DNA of 64,000 bases from Affinundibacterium seohonense. GTDB lineage: Bacteria; Pseudomonadota; Gammaproteobacteria; Burkholderiales; Burkholderiaceae_D. The position numbers and the translations under genes were made by a program. The DNA lies in contig NZ_JACOFW010000003.1 of assembly GCF_014284305.1 (NCBI RefSeq), forward strand, positions 148,476 to 212,475, written 5' to 3'. How positions within the stretch are numbered: position 1 is the stretch's first letter; the number at the start of each line of letters is the position of its first letter. Positions 8,914 through 17,868 of the stretch are shown in pieces. Below the pieces are notes generated by a model, which worked only from the letters and a program-made list of their open reading frames with translations, was not told the DNA's origin and ran no database searches.

Positions 8914-9753
8914 TCATTGTTGCTGAGCGACTGGGGCAAATAGTTTGCGAAACGCGATCAAGGCCGCGGGATGATAAATCGTCGCATGCGTTTCTTTGGC
9001 AAAATGTTCGTAAGTCCAATTTAAGCCCTTCGGTTGCTGAAGCTTCAGCATCTCTGCAAAGCTCTTAATCACCTGCTCCATCCCGCGTTGTCCGCTGCTG
9101 GCAAAATATAGGTTCTTTGCTAGTTGAGGATTTGTCTTTAATTTTTCAGCAAACCTCGCCGTCAAGGCTTGGTCATTCCACCATAAGCTAGGATCGATTG
9201 CGATATAGGTTTGAAACATCTCAGGCGTATGAAACAAGGTCTCAATCGTGAACAGTCCCGCCAAAGATTCACCCACTAATGCGCGTTCTTGCGTCGTGCG
9301 ATAACGCTGCTCAATTTCAGGAATTAACTCTTTCGTTAAGAAATGGCGATACAAGTCTGCGCCACCCAAATTAGGAATCGCTTTTTTATCCAAGTCGCTA
9401 TCACTAGGCCCTGTCAAATCGCGACGACGTACGGTGTTTTCAATCCCTACCAGAATAAATGGACGCATCGTGCCATTGGCAATCGAGACTTGCATCAGAC
9501 CAGCGATATGTAGAAAGTCTTCGGCAACACCACCATCGGGCATGTATACGACGGGGTAGGATTTTGATCGGTCTTGTTGATAGCCGTCAGGTAAATAGAC
9601 ATTAATCCGTCTGGTTTCTTGCATGGTTTTAGAGACTAGCTCTATGGATTCGCCTATGACTAGGGGATTGACTGTGACTTGGGCTGTGGCGGCGTAAGTA
9701 ATTGTTAGGCTGGTGGTTAATAGGATGATGGTGATTAGGTGTTTGATGTGCAT
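8914..9753 (-). CDS. Secreted alpha/beta hydrolase, esterase D/enterochelin-esterase-like
   Basis: A 279-residue protein with a Sec signal peptide (hydrophobic segment about residues 5-24, likely cleavage after AYAATA). The mature part has the putative-esterase (PF00756) fold: YPVVYMPDGG near residue 67, the nucleophile elbow GESLAG near residue 163, DPSLWW near residue 188 and a histidine in the C-terminal KETHATI. Relatives include IroE/Fes-type enzymes and S-formylglutathione hydrolase-like esterases. The periplasmic location suggests hydrolysis of an imported or extracellular ester. It converges on the GNAT gene, with only four bases between the stops. Confidence 0.82.
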   Translation of the reverse strand: MHIKHLITIILLTTSLTITYAATAQVTVNPLVIGESIELVSKTMQETRRINVYLPDGYQQDRSKSYPVVYMPDGGVAEDFLHIAGLMQVSIANGTMRPFILVGIENTVRRRDLTGPSDSDLDKKAIPNLGGADLYRHFLTKELIPEIEQRYRTTQERALVGESLAGLFTIETLFHTPEMFQTYIAIDPSLWWNDQALTARFAEKLKTNPQLAKNLYFASSGQRGMEQVIKSFAEMLKLQQPKGLNWTYEHFAKETHATIYHPAALIAFRKLFAPVAQQQ

Positions 9754-9838
9754 GGTGCTCTCTCAGCTTGATCCTTGAATTGTAGATTGTCGTTGGTTGT
9801 ATCTGTTTAGTGTTTTTTCTGTTGATTTACTGCCTGTA

Positions 9839-10371
9839 GGTCGGGGGTGGCCCGACAGCCACTCACTTTTCTTGCTTCGCCAAGAAAAGTAAGCAAAAGA
9901 AGGCGACCACGCTGCCCCTGCCCTTCGGGTTCCCAATTATGCAGGACAAAAAATGGGAAAGTGTTGAAACTCGCCTTCGGCTCAGACAGCAACACTTTCT
10001 TTATCCATTTTCTGTCCTGCACAATTGGCAGTGTCAGAAGTGGATGGAAGTCAAAAGCAACGGCAACTTCAAAACAATCAGCATCGACGGTTAATCATTT
10101 TTCGTCTGGCAGTTATAGGTCGTTGTTTTTGACTTTGTTTTTGACTTTGTTTTTGCCTTTGACCTACCCCCGTTTGAGACGATGTAATTTGTGCTTCGCA
10201 GAAAATGGATAAGAAAGTGTTGCTGTCTGAGCGCAGCGAGTTTCAACACTTTCCCATTTTTTGTCCTGCACAATTGGGTAGCCGAAGGCCAGTGGCAGCG
10301 TGGTCGCCTTTTTTGGGTTACCTTTTTTGGCGAGACAAAAAAGGTAACTGGCTGTCGGGCCACACCCGACC
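9839..10371. repeat. Composite hairpin element A (about 530 bp, two inverted arms)
   Basis: The ends are inverted copies: GGTCGGGGGTGGCCCGACAG at the left and a matching CTGTCGGGCCACACCCGACC at the right. Each arm of about 200 bases carries three nested hairpins: GTCGGG/CCCGAC, a CTTTTCTTG/CAAGAAAAG type stem, and a long stem built around GGGAAAGTGTTG/CAACACTTTC closed by TGTCCTGCAC pairing. A T-rich centre of about 100 bases separates the arms. A diverged copy in the opposite orientation is at 38914-39460. The small open frames here run through the hairpins and are not credible genes. Confidence 0.9.
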
Positions 10372-10488
10372 TGAGGAGGTCAAACACCCCAACGTCACAT
10401 TTTCGCAGCACCACACATGCTTCCAAACAAAACAACCGATGTTGGGCTTCACTACGTTCAGCGCCAACCTACAAAACCAAAATCAAAC

Positions 10489-12099
10489 TTATCGCTTCTT
10501 CATAATCGAGCCCAACACCCCACGAATAATCTCACGTCCAACCTGCGAACCAATGGTACGCACTGCCGACTTCACCATCGTCTCTGCCACATTATCGCGA
10601 CGACGTATCCCAGATCCACCAAACAAATTCCCAAACATACCGCCTAAAGCGCCCGCAATTCCACCGCCCTCAGCTTCTTGTTGTGCGGGTGCAGGCTGTT
10701 GAGAGTGCGGTTGGGGAGACTGTGTTGACTGCGAACCGGCCGAACGTCCCCAAGCTTCATTATCATTAGCAACTGGCGGCGTCGCCTGGCTACTGCCTTC
10801 GCTAGTTTGTGACACACGGCCTTTAATTTTTTCATAGGCGGATTCCCGATCAATCGCTTTTTCATAAACGCCAGCAACGATAGAGTTGGCGATGATAGCC
10901 TGCCTTTGTTCATGCGTAATTGCGCCAATTTGTGATGCTGGTGGCACGATAAAACCGCGCTGTACGATATTCGGACGACCTTTCTCATCAAGGAAAGAAA
11001 TCAAGGCCTCACCGACACCAAGCTCACTAATCACGGCAGCAGTATCGAGCTCAGGATTCGGTCGGAATGTTTCCGCAGCGGCTTGCACTGCTTTTTGATC
11101 ACGAGGGGTATATGCGCGCAATGCGTGTTGCACGCGATTACCTAATTGGCCCAACACAGTATCGGGGATATCCAGCGGGTTTTGCGTCACGAAATAAACG
11201 CCAACGCCCTTGGATCGAATTAACCTGACCACTTGCTCGATTTTTTGCAATAAGACTTTTGGCGCTTCATCGAATAAAAGATGCGCTTCGTCGAAGAAAA
11301 ATACCATCTTAGGTTGTGCGACATCACCGACTTCTGGCATATTTTCGTAGAGCTCGGACAACATCCATAGCAAGAAAGTCGAATACAACCGTGGCGATTG
11401 CAAGAGTTGATCTGCCGCCAGAATATTAATAAAACCTTTGCCGTTCGTATCGGTTTGCATCATGTCGTCAAGATTGAGCATAGGCTCGCCGAAAAATTCC
11501 TCGCCACCTTGTTCGGCCATCGCCAACAAAGCACGTTGAATTGCGCCTATGCTGGCAGCGGAAATGTTGCCGTATTCGGTTTGAAATTCAGAGGCGTTGT
11601 CACCCAAATATTGCAGCATGGCGCGCAAATCTTTAACATCCAATAATAACAATCCATTGTCATCGGCAATTTTAAAGGCGAGTTGCAATACGCCCTCTTG
11701 CGTTTCGTTCAAATTCAGCATGCGACCGAGCAACAACGGTCCTAGGTCAGAAATCGTGGCACGCACCGGATGACCTTGTTTACCGAATACATCCCAGAAA
11801 GTCACTGGGCAGGCTTGCCATTCTGGCGCTTCGACACCTAGCATCTGCAGGCGCTGTTGCATCTTTGGCGACAATTGGCCTGCCTGCGACATCCCCGACA
11901 AATCACCTTTCACGTCGGCCATAAAGACTGGCACACCAATATCCGAAAAAGACTGTGCCAGTACTTGTAAGGTCACGGTTTTGCCTGTGCCTGTAGCGCC
12001 AGTAATGCAGCCATGGCGATTCGCCCAGTCGGAAAGCAAATGGAGATCAATAGTTTGATTTTTTGCAATGGATTTGGCGACTAAGAGTGGTTTTGACAT
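10489..12099 (-). CDS. HerA-like helicase/NTPase, DUF853 (YjgR) family
   Basis: A 536-residue P-loop NTPase of the HerA/FtsK-like group, similar in layout to E. coli YjgR. The start [19 protein letters not shown] holds Walker A near residue 30. Walker B is [16 protein letters not shown], and a further motif is [11 protein letters not shown]. The C-terminal 90 residues are rich in S, Q, P and A and end with a glycine-rich segment [14 protein letters not shown]. The open frame extends to 12183, but the ATG at 12099 has an AGG site and matches the start of YjgR-type proteins. The function is unproven; ATPases of this kind are thought to move DNA or act with nucleases. It is transcribed alone. 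Confidence 0.88.
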   Translation of the reverse strand: MSKPLLVAKSIAKNQTIDLHLLSDWANRHGCITGATGTGKTVTLQVLAQSFSDIGVPVFMADVKGDLSGMSQAGQLSPKMQQRLQMLGVEAPEWQACPVTFWDVFGKQGHPVRATISDLGPLLLGRMLNLNETQEGVLQLAFKIADDNGLLLLDVKDLRAMLQYLGDNASEFQTEYGNISAASIGAIQRALLAMAEQGGEEFFGEPMLNLDDMMQTDTNGKGFINILAADQLLQSPRLYSTFLLWMLSELYENMPEVGDVAQPKMVFFFDEAHLLFDEAPKVLLQKIEQVVRLIRSKGVGVYFVTQNPLDIPDTVLGQLGNRVQHALRAYTPRDQKAVQAAAETFRPNPELDTAAVISELGVGEALISFLDEKGRPNIVQRGFIVPPASQIGAITHEQRQAIIANSIVAGVYEKAIDRESAYEKIKGRVSQTSEGSSQATPPVANDNEAWGRSAGSQSTQSPQPHSQQPAPAQQEAEGGGIAGALGGMFGNLFGGSGIRRRDNVAETMVKSAVRTIGSQVGREIIRGVLGSIMKKR

Positions 12100-12356
12100 G
12101 ATTTGCCTGGGGTGAAATTGAATAAAAAGAGATAATTGTTCAAATCGACTTCGAAAACTTATGCAAACCATGCCGCCCGACAAAGCTCTGGGCGGTTTTG
12201 CATAAGTGCTCTATGTTAGAATAGCGGTCTTCATTATAAAACCAATCCTTTGCAAAGTTTCCATCGCGACATGTCTGAATTGTTAGCGAATGATAAAAAT
12301 TACCGCAAGTCAGTGTAAATAAGTGCAAAGAATTGCCAATTTTAGAAAGAGCAATC

Positions 12357-13082
12357 ATGGCAGGACATAGTAAATGGGCCAACATCAAGCATAAAAAAGC
12401 CGCAACTGACGCGAAGCGCGGCAAGATTTGGACACGCTTGATTAAAGAAATTACGGTTGCAGCGCGTATGGGTGGCGAAGATGTCAACTCCAACCCACGC
12501 TTACGCTTAGCAGTCGATAAATCCTTCGATGCAAATATGCCAAAAGAAAACGTCACGCGCGCGATTCAACGCGGTGCGGGTACGCTGGAAGGCGCCAACT
12601 ATGAAGAAATTCGCTATGAAGGCTATGGCATAGGCGGCGCGGCGATTATCGTTGACTGTATGACTGATAACCGTGTGCGTACTGTGGCTGAAGTCCGCCA
12701 TGCGTTCAATAAGTTTGGCGGCAACATGGGCGCAGAAGGTTCTGTCGCGTTCTTGTTTACTCATTGCGGTCAAATGTTTTTTGCTCCTGGCACTAATGAA
12801 GATGCATTGATGGAAGCAGCCTTAGAAGCTGGTGCTGATGATGTGGTCACCGATGACGAAGGCGGCATTGAAGTCACTTGCCCGCCACACGACTTATCCG
12901 CGCTTAAAGATGCTTTAGAAAAAGCGGGCTTTAAACCAGAAGTCGCAGAAGTCGTGATGAAGCCGCAAACAGAAACGGTGTTCACTGGTGATGATGCTAT
13001 CAAAATGCAAAAAATTATTGATGCGCTAGAAAATCTTGATGACGTACAAGAAGTATTTACCAACGCCATCATCGAAGATTAA
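12357..13082 (+). CDS. yebC: YebC/PmpR-family regulatory protein
   Basis: A 241-residue member of the TACO1/YebC family. The characteristic start [14 protein letters not shown] is at 12357 and decides the start against an upstream in-frame ATG at 12333. Family members act as DNA-binding regulators or help ribosomes through difficult stretches such as polyproline. The central [17 protein letters not shown] and the C-terminal acidic part are typical. It stands upstream of purD on the same strand. Confidence 0.96.
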   Translation: MAGHSKWANIKHKKAATDAKRGKIWTRLIKEITVAARMGGEDVNSNPRLRLAVDKSFDANMPKENVTRAIQRGAGTLEGANYEEIRYEGYGIGGAAIIVDCMTDNRVRTVAEVRHAFNKFGGNMGAEGSVAFLFTHCGQMFFAPGTNEDALMEAALEAGADDVVTDDEGGIEVTCPPHDLSALKDALEKAGFKPEVAEVVMKPQTETVFTGDDAIKMQKIIDALENLDDVQEVFTNAIIED

Positions 13083-13153
13083 GTTTGGCGTCTCGCATCC
13101 CGCATTTGCGTGGCAAATCAAGATCAATTGATATTTAAGTTCAAGAGTAAAAA

Positions 13154-14428
13154 ATGAAAATTCTCGTGGTCGGCTCCGGTGGTCGTGAACATGCATTAGC
13201 GTGGAAATTAGCGCAATCAGAACGTGCGCAAACAATTTTTGTTGCGCCTGGCAATGGCGGTACAGAGCTCGATAGAAATCTAAAGAATATCAATATTACT
13301 GATCCGCACGCCTTAGCAGAATTTGCGATTCAAGAACACATCGGCCTCACAGTGGTGGGACCTGAAGTGCCACTCGCGGCGGGTATCGTGAATATTTTCC
13401 GTGAAAAAGGCTTGAAAATTTTTGGCCCAACGAAAGAAGCGGCACAGCTTGAAAGCTCGAAAGATTTCGCTAAAGCTTTCATGCACCGCCACCATATTCC
13501 AACCGCGGAATACCAAACTTTTTCCGACTTGCAAGCAGCGCATGACTACCTGAATCAAAAAGGCGCACCTATCGTCATCAAGGCCGACGGTTTAGCTGCT
13601 GGTAAAGGCGTCGTCGTTGCGATGACCGCTGAAGAAGCCCATGCTGCCGTTGATATGATGTTGTCCGACAATAAGCTCGGTGATGCGGGTGCGCGTGTTG
13701 TGATCGAAGAATTTTTGGCAGGCGAAGAAGCGAGCTTTATCGTGATGGTCGATGGCAAAAATATTCTGCCTTTAGCAACTAGCCAAGATCACAAACGCTT
13801 GCTCGATCAAGATCAAGGTCCAAACACCGGCGGTATGGGTGCGTATTCCCCAGCACCGATCGTGACGCCACAATTGCATGCTCGCGTGATGCGCGAAATC
13901 ATTCAGCCGACGGTACAAGGCATGGCAAAAGATGGCATCGTATTTACTGGCTTTTTGTATGCTGGTTTGATGATCGATGATCAAGGCAATCCTAAGACTT
14001 TGGAGTTTAATTGCCGCATGGGCGATCCAGAGACGCAACCGATTATGTCGCGTCTCAAAACCGATTTGATCACGGTGATGGAACATGCAGTGAATGGCAC
14101 ACTTGACACGGTCGAACTCGAATGGGATAGACGTACTGCAATGGGCGTAGTCATGGCAGCTGCTGGCTACCCTGATGCGCCAGAGAAAGGCGCCGATATC
14201 ACGGGCATTCCTGCTGAAACTGCTGATTGCATTACTTTCCATGCGGGCACGGCATTAGCTGGCGGCAAGCTTAGCGTATCTGGTGGTCGTGTGTTATGTG
14301 TGGTTGGTCTTGGCGATACGGTCAAAACTGCACAGAAACATGCCTACGATGTTATTGAAAAAATCCAATTCAAAGGCGCGCAATATCGTAAAGATATTGG
14401 ATGGCGTGCACTGAATCGTAAACACTGA
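13154..14428 (+). CDS. purD: Phosphoribosylamine-glycine ligase
   Basis: GAR synthetase, the second step of purine synthesis: it joins 5-phosphoribosylamine and glycine using ATP. At 424 residues it has standard length. Family hallmarks are the N-terminal VVGSGGREHALAWKL, the ATP-grasp segments GAPIVIKADGLAAGKGVVVA and GPNTGGMGAYSPAP, and the metal-binding LEFNCRMGDPETQ. The gene follows yebC by 71 bases. A three-copy 13 bp tandem repeat begins just before its stop codon. Confidence 0.98.
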   Translation: MKILVVGSGGREHALAWKLAQSERAQTIFVAPGNGGTELDRNLKNINITDPHALAEFAIQEHIGLTVVGPEVPLAAGIVNIFREKGLKIFGPTKEAAQLESSKDFAKAFMHRHHIPTAEYQTFSDLQAAHDYLNQKGAPIVIKADGLAAGKGVVVAMTAEEAHAAVDMMLSDNKLGDAGARVVIEEFLAGEEASFIVMVDGKNILPLATSQDHKRLLDQDQGPNTGGMGAYSPAPIVTPQLHARVMREIIQPTVQGMAKDGIVFTGFLYAGLMIDDQGNPKTLEFNCRMGDPETQPIMSRLKTDLITVMEHAVNGTLDTVELEWDRRTAMGVVMAAAGYPDAPEKGADITGIPAETADCITFHAGTALAGGKLSVSGGRVLCVVGLGDTVKTAQKHAYDVIEKIQFKGAQYRKDIGWRALNRKH

Positions 14429-14455
14429 GCGTAAACACTGATCGTAAGCACTGAA
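14417..14455 (+). repeat. Three tandem copies of a 13 bp unit across the purD stop
   Basis: CGTAAACACTGAG, CGTAAACACTGAT and CGTAAGCACTGAA follow each other without gaps. The first copy contains the purD stop codon TGA, so the repeat supplies the end of the gene plus 27 bases of trailer. Confidence 0.8.
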
Positions 14456-14466
14456 CTTCGGGTATT

Positions 14467-14541
14467 GTCATTCCCGCGTAGGCGGGAATCCAGTGACGTA
14501 ACTGCTTAAAGACACTGAATCCCTGCCTTCGCAGGGATGAC
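14467..14541. repeat. Inverted pair of dRS3-like repeats
   Basis: GTCATTCCCGCGTAGGCGGG, continuing AATCCAGTG, is mirrored about 30 bases later by CACTGAATCCCTGCCTTCGC, continuing AGGGATGAC. Each half is itself a palindrome of the ATTCCC-N8-GGGAAT kind, like the dRS3 units of Neisseria and similar dispersed repeats in other proteobacteria. The pair fills the purD-hemF spacer. Confidence 0.75.
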
Positions 14542-14639
14542 GCTAAAATATTCTAGGTTCTACCCACTACATATCGCGACACCTTTGCTTTTCCTACGAA
14601 CCACTACGTTGGAAGGCTTATAGAAATTATTTACAAATC

Positions 14640-15539
14640 ATGACCGACGCTAATTCCGTTAAAGAGTATTTACTAGGCTTACAAGCTTCCATAGTCTCAG
14701 CTATGGAAGAAGTCGATGGCTGCCGTTTTATCACCGATAGCTGGGAACGTCCTGAAGGTGGTGGCGGGATTTCACGGGTCATTGAAGAAGGTAATGTATT
14801 TGAACGCGGCGGTGTGAATTTTTCCCATGTCATGGGCAAAAATCTTCCGCCATCAGCAGCGGCAAGTCGCCCAGAATTAGCCGGTCGTCAATGGGAAGCC
14901 ATGGGCGTGTCTTTGGTACTGCATCCGCGCAATCCGTATGCGCCGACAGTCCACATGAACGTGCGCTTTTTCACTACCTATGCCGAAGGTAAAGATCCGG
15001 TGTGGTGGTTTGGCGGCGGCATGGATCTGACGCCGTATTACGGTTTTGAAGAAGATGCGAAACATTTCCATCAAACTTGCAAAGATGCCTTAACACCTTT
15101 CGGTGCGGACTTGCATCCTCGGTTTAAAAAATGGTGTGACGAGTATTTTTATCTCAAACATCGCAAAGAAGCACGCGGCGTCGGTGGTATTTTCTTTGAT
15201 GATTTTAATGAACAATCGTTTGAGCAAAGTTTTGCCATGACCAAGAGTGTTGGCGATGGATTTGTCAAAGCGTATCGCCCGATTCTCGAACGCCGTAAAG
15301 ATATTGCCTTTGGCGAAATCGAACGTGACTTCCAGGCATATCGTCGAGGCCGTTATGTGGAATTCAATCTGGTATTCGATCGCGGCACTTTATTTGGGCT
15401 GCAATCGGGTGGTCGTACTGAATCGATCTTGATGTCGATGCCACCGATCGTGAAATGGCGCTACGATTGGAAGCCTGAAGCGGGTAGCGCAGAAGCCAAA
15501 TTGGCGACTGACTTTTTGGTACACAAGGAATGGGTGTAA
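14640..15539 (+). CDS. hemF: Oxygen-dependent coproporphyrinogen III oxidase
   Basis: An aerobic enzyme of haem synthesis that decarboxylates coproporphyrinogen III to protoporphyrinogen IX, using O2. At 299 residues it has normal length. It contains the family signature [19 protein letters not shown] near residue 120, the [17 protein letters not shown] substrate-site region, and the end segment [19 protein letters not shown]. Its stop overlaps the nadD start region by 10 bases, so hemF-nadD is an operon. Confidence 0.98.
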   Translation: MTDANSVKEYLLGLQASIVSAMEEVDGCRFITDSWERPEGGGGISRVIEEGNVFERGGVNFSHVMGKNLPPSAAASRPELAGRQWEAMGVSLVLHPRNPYAPTVHMNVRFFTTYAEGKDPVWWFGGGMDLTPYYGFEEDAKHFHQTCKDALTPFGADLHPRFKKWCDEYFYLKHRKEARGVGGIFFDDFNEQSFEQSFAMTKSVGDGFVKAYRPILERRKDIAFGEIERDFQAYRRGRYVEFNLVFDRGTLFGLQSGGRTESILMSMPPIVKWRYDWKPEAGSAEAKLATDFLVHKEWV

Positions 15540-16258
15540 AATCCGCTCCTTCCAATTCTGCCGCAGCAACAACTATCCAACGCTCGGTGTTGGTCTTTGG
15601 CGGTAGTTTTGATCCCGTCCACAATGGACATGTCGCTCTGGTGCAGCATTTTGCAAAACTGCTCAAGGTCGACGAAGTGCGCTTAGTCCCAGCAGGCCAA
15701 CCTTGGCAAAAAGCAGGTTTAAAGGCAAGCGCCGAACAAAGAATTAAGATGTTGGAGTTGGCATTTGATGAGCAATTATCTGTGCCCTACAGCATCGACC
15801 GACAAGAGGTAGAACGTGCCGCTGCGCAGATTCCCAGCTACACGGTTGAAACTCTAACTAACATGCGATCTCAATGGGGTAATGCTCAGTCAAATGAGGA
15901 GATCGCGCTTATTTTGCTAATTGGTGCCGACCAATTTCACAATTTCGCAACGTGGAAAAACTGGCAACAAATTTTTAAATTGGCACATATCGTCGTTGCC
16001 GCAAGACCAGGCTACAGCTTGCAACTCGACACATTACCCAGCGAATTTGCCGCGCTCTGGCAGCAAGCAAATGGCGCTATTGAAGATCTTAAGCAATGCT
16101 CTTTTGGCAAAACCTGGCTAGAAACTAATCTAGCTTGGGATATTTCTGCAACACGAATTCGCGACGAATTGCAGCAACAAGGGCAAACCAAGGAAACCAC
16201 CTCGCTAATTCCACGCAAGGTGTTAGACTACCTTCAAAACGAGTGGATTTACAATTAG
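15530..16258 (+). CDS. nadD: Nicotinate-nucleotide adenylyltransferase
   Basis: Adenylates nicotinate mononucleotide in NAD synthesis. The nucleotidyltransferase signature [11 protein letters not shown] is near residue 24, and the second motif [10 protein letters not shown] is near residue 205. The protein is 242 residues and has about 17 extra N-terminal residues before the first strand; the start at 15530 overlaps hemF by 10 bases and has no good ribosome site, suggesting translational coupling. The order hemF-nadD-rsfS is common in Burkholderiales. Confidence 0.96.
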   Translation: MGVKSAPSNSAAATTIQRSVLVFGGSFDPVHNGHVALVQHFAKLLKVDEVRLVPAGQPWQKAGLKASAEQRIKMLELAFDEQLSVPYSIDRQEVERAAAQIPSYTVETLTNMRSQWGNAQSNEEIALILLIGADQFHNFATWKNWQQIFKLAHIVVAARPGYSLQLDTLPSEFAALWQQANGAIEDLKQCSFGKTWLETNLAWDISATRIRDELQQQGQTKETTSLIPRKVLDYLQNEWIYN

Positions 16259-16360
16259 CGCTAACCTCAGTGAATCAACAGCACGAATTACAGTAGGATC
16301 GGCTTCAAACTCACGATGAAGCAGGCACCAAGAATTCAAAATTTAGATAGATAGGGCATT

Positions 16361-17059
16361 ATGGATATCAAAAAACTACAAACTTTAGTCTTCGACGCAT
16401 TGGAAGACGTGAAAGGTCAAGACATTCAGGTCTTTGACACCACTGAAATCACCAGCTTGTTTGACCGCGTTTGCGTGGTATCTGGCACCTCTAACCGTCA
16501 AACCAAAGCACTTGCTGCGGCAGTGCGCGATAAGGTCAAAGAAAACGGTGGCAACATCGTCGGTATGGAAGGTGAAGGCACGGGTGAGTGGGTACTGGTC
16601 GATCTGGGCGATATGGTCGTTCATATCATGCAACCAGCGATTCGTGCTTACTACCGTTTAGAAGAACTCTGGGGCGGTAAAGAAGTCAAAATGGGTGCTG
16701 CTAAGCGTACTTCCAAAATGACGGCTGGCCCTATGGATGAAGAGAAGCCAAAACGCACACGTTCTAAAGCAGCTCCAGTTGAAGTGACGCCAGATATGAT
16801 GGCAATTCAAACGACTGTGGAAGATGAGAAACCAAAACGCAAACCACGCGTGAGCAAAGTGGCGGCGGAGTTGGCAGGTGAAAAACCAGCTCGCAAGCCA
16901 CGTGCTTCTGCAACTGGCGATGCCGCAGTGAAAAAACCACGTGCAGCGAAGATCCCGACTGGTGGTCGTATCAAAGTTGCAGCAACGAAAACTGCCACAG
17001 CATCGTCGAAAGAAGCAGCCGCGAAAAAAGCGACTACGCGTCGTAAAACCGCTGAGTAA
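16361..17059 (+). CDS. rsfS: Ribosomal silencing factor RsfS with long basic tail
   Basis: The first 110 residues are a standard RsfS/YbeB/Iojap domain (QDIQVFDTTEITSLFDRVCV, GEGTGEWVLVDLGDMVVHIM), which binds ribosomal protein uL14 and blocks subunit joining in starvation. Residues from about 115 to 232 form an extra lysine-, alanine- and proline-rich tail with repeated KPKR, KPR and KK clusters, resembling histone H1 or other nucleic-acid-binding tails. Most RsfS proteins end near residue 105-135. A clear terminator follows. Confidence 0.94.
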   Translation: MDIKKLQTLVFDALEDVKGQDIQVFDTTEITSLFDRVCVVSGTSNRQTKALAAAVRDKVKENGGNIVGMEGEGTGEWVLVDLGDMVVHIMQPAIRAYYRLEELWGGKEVKMGAAKRTSKMTAGPMDEEKPKRTRSKAAPVEVTPDMMAIQTTVEDEKPKRKPRVSKVAAELAGEKPARKPRASATGDAAVKKPRAAKIPTGGRIKVAATKTATASSKEAAAKKATTRRKTAE

Positions 17060-17087
17060 TTTTGATTGCAAGAAATTCTTGAAAAGA

Positions 17088-17123
17088 ACGGGGAATAATC
17101 AATTCGGTTATTCCCCATTTTTT
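17088..17123 (+). terminator. Rho-independent terminator of rsfS
   Basis: The stem GGGGAATAA pairs with TTATTCCCC and is followed by an ATTTTTT tract, 30 bases after the rsfS stop. Confidence 0.88.
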
Positions 17124-17272
17124 ATGGACCATCAACATATTTTCATCTCTTTCTCAAATCCCCCGTTGTGAGCGGTCACAACACAACGCCAACTTGCGCG
17201 AGCCCTATTAAAACAACAGAAGCTAGTGCCAAAACGAGTGCCATAGCGAAGTACAGTGCGGACATTCCAGAC

Positions 17273-17836
17273 CTAGGGTAACTCCCTACTTAGCGCGCCA
17301 ATTGGCTTATTTTTGAGGAGACTCCAGCCGGACGACAAACTGTCTTGTCGTTTCGTATCATTTTGCTGCACGGTGTAGGTCCATAAAATTTCAGTGAAAC
17401 TAAGCTTAAATTGCTCCGTCGGCAAATCATCAGGATGCGTTTGCAATTGAATCTCGCTCACCAAGGCGTCTTTCAGCGTAATCGTGATGATATTTGCGGT
17501 TTTATCGCCAGAATTGCGGGCAATAAATATCTTGGTTGGTTGATCTGCACCGGCTCCTATCACAGCAGCGCGCAAACAATAGTCATACAGTTTCACCGAT
17601 GTGTTATCGACATATTTCACCAGCGTGAATTCAGTGATCACCGGACGACCCGAGGTGCGAGCTTGATTACTGACATCTGTGGTTACTTGCTGCTTCATAC
17701 CTTGATGTAGTGACACTAGCTCAATACAAAATCCGGTCGGCCCGGTACCTCTGTCAAAACGGGAGTTAACAGTCTCGGCGTTGTCGCTGCCGCTAAATAT
17801 GCTCTGATCACCCGGCTGTAATAAAATTAAATCCAT
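17273..17836 (-). CDS. hcp: Hcp-family T6SS tube protein
   Basis: A 187-residue protein of the Hcp1 family (PF05638), whose hexameric rings form the inner tube of type VI secretion systems. Recognisable are FTLVKYVDNTSVKLYDYCL, the following strands with IITITLKDALVSEIQ, and the near-terminal FKLSFTEILWTYTVQ. It is somewhat longer than usual, with about 20 extra C-terminal residues. It lies 32 bases downstream of the TssB-TssC fusion gene on the same strand, as in the common tssB-tssC-hcp order. It has no signal peptide. No other T6SS gene is in the window. Confidence 0.85.
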   Translation of the reverse strand: MDLILLQPGDQSIFSGSDNAETVNSRFDRGTGPTGFCIELVSLHQGMKQQVTTDVSNQARTSGRPVITEFTLVKYVDNTSVKLYDYCLRAAVIGAGADQPTKIFIARNSGDKTANIITITLKDALVSEIQLQTHPDDLPTEQFKLSFTEILWTYTVQQNDTKRQDSLSSGWSLLKNKPIGALSRELP

Positions 17837-17868
17837 AGCAACTCCTAAAATAGGTCAACGTACTGGAT

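Noticed and set aside
9807-10702. Several overlapping open frames with repeated SERSEFQHFPIFC-like peptides
   Set aside because: They are translations of the composite hairpin element in several frames, recur at 38909-39559, and lack ribosome sites.
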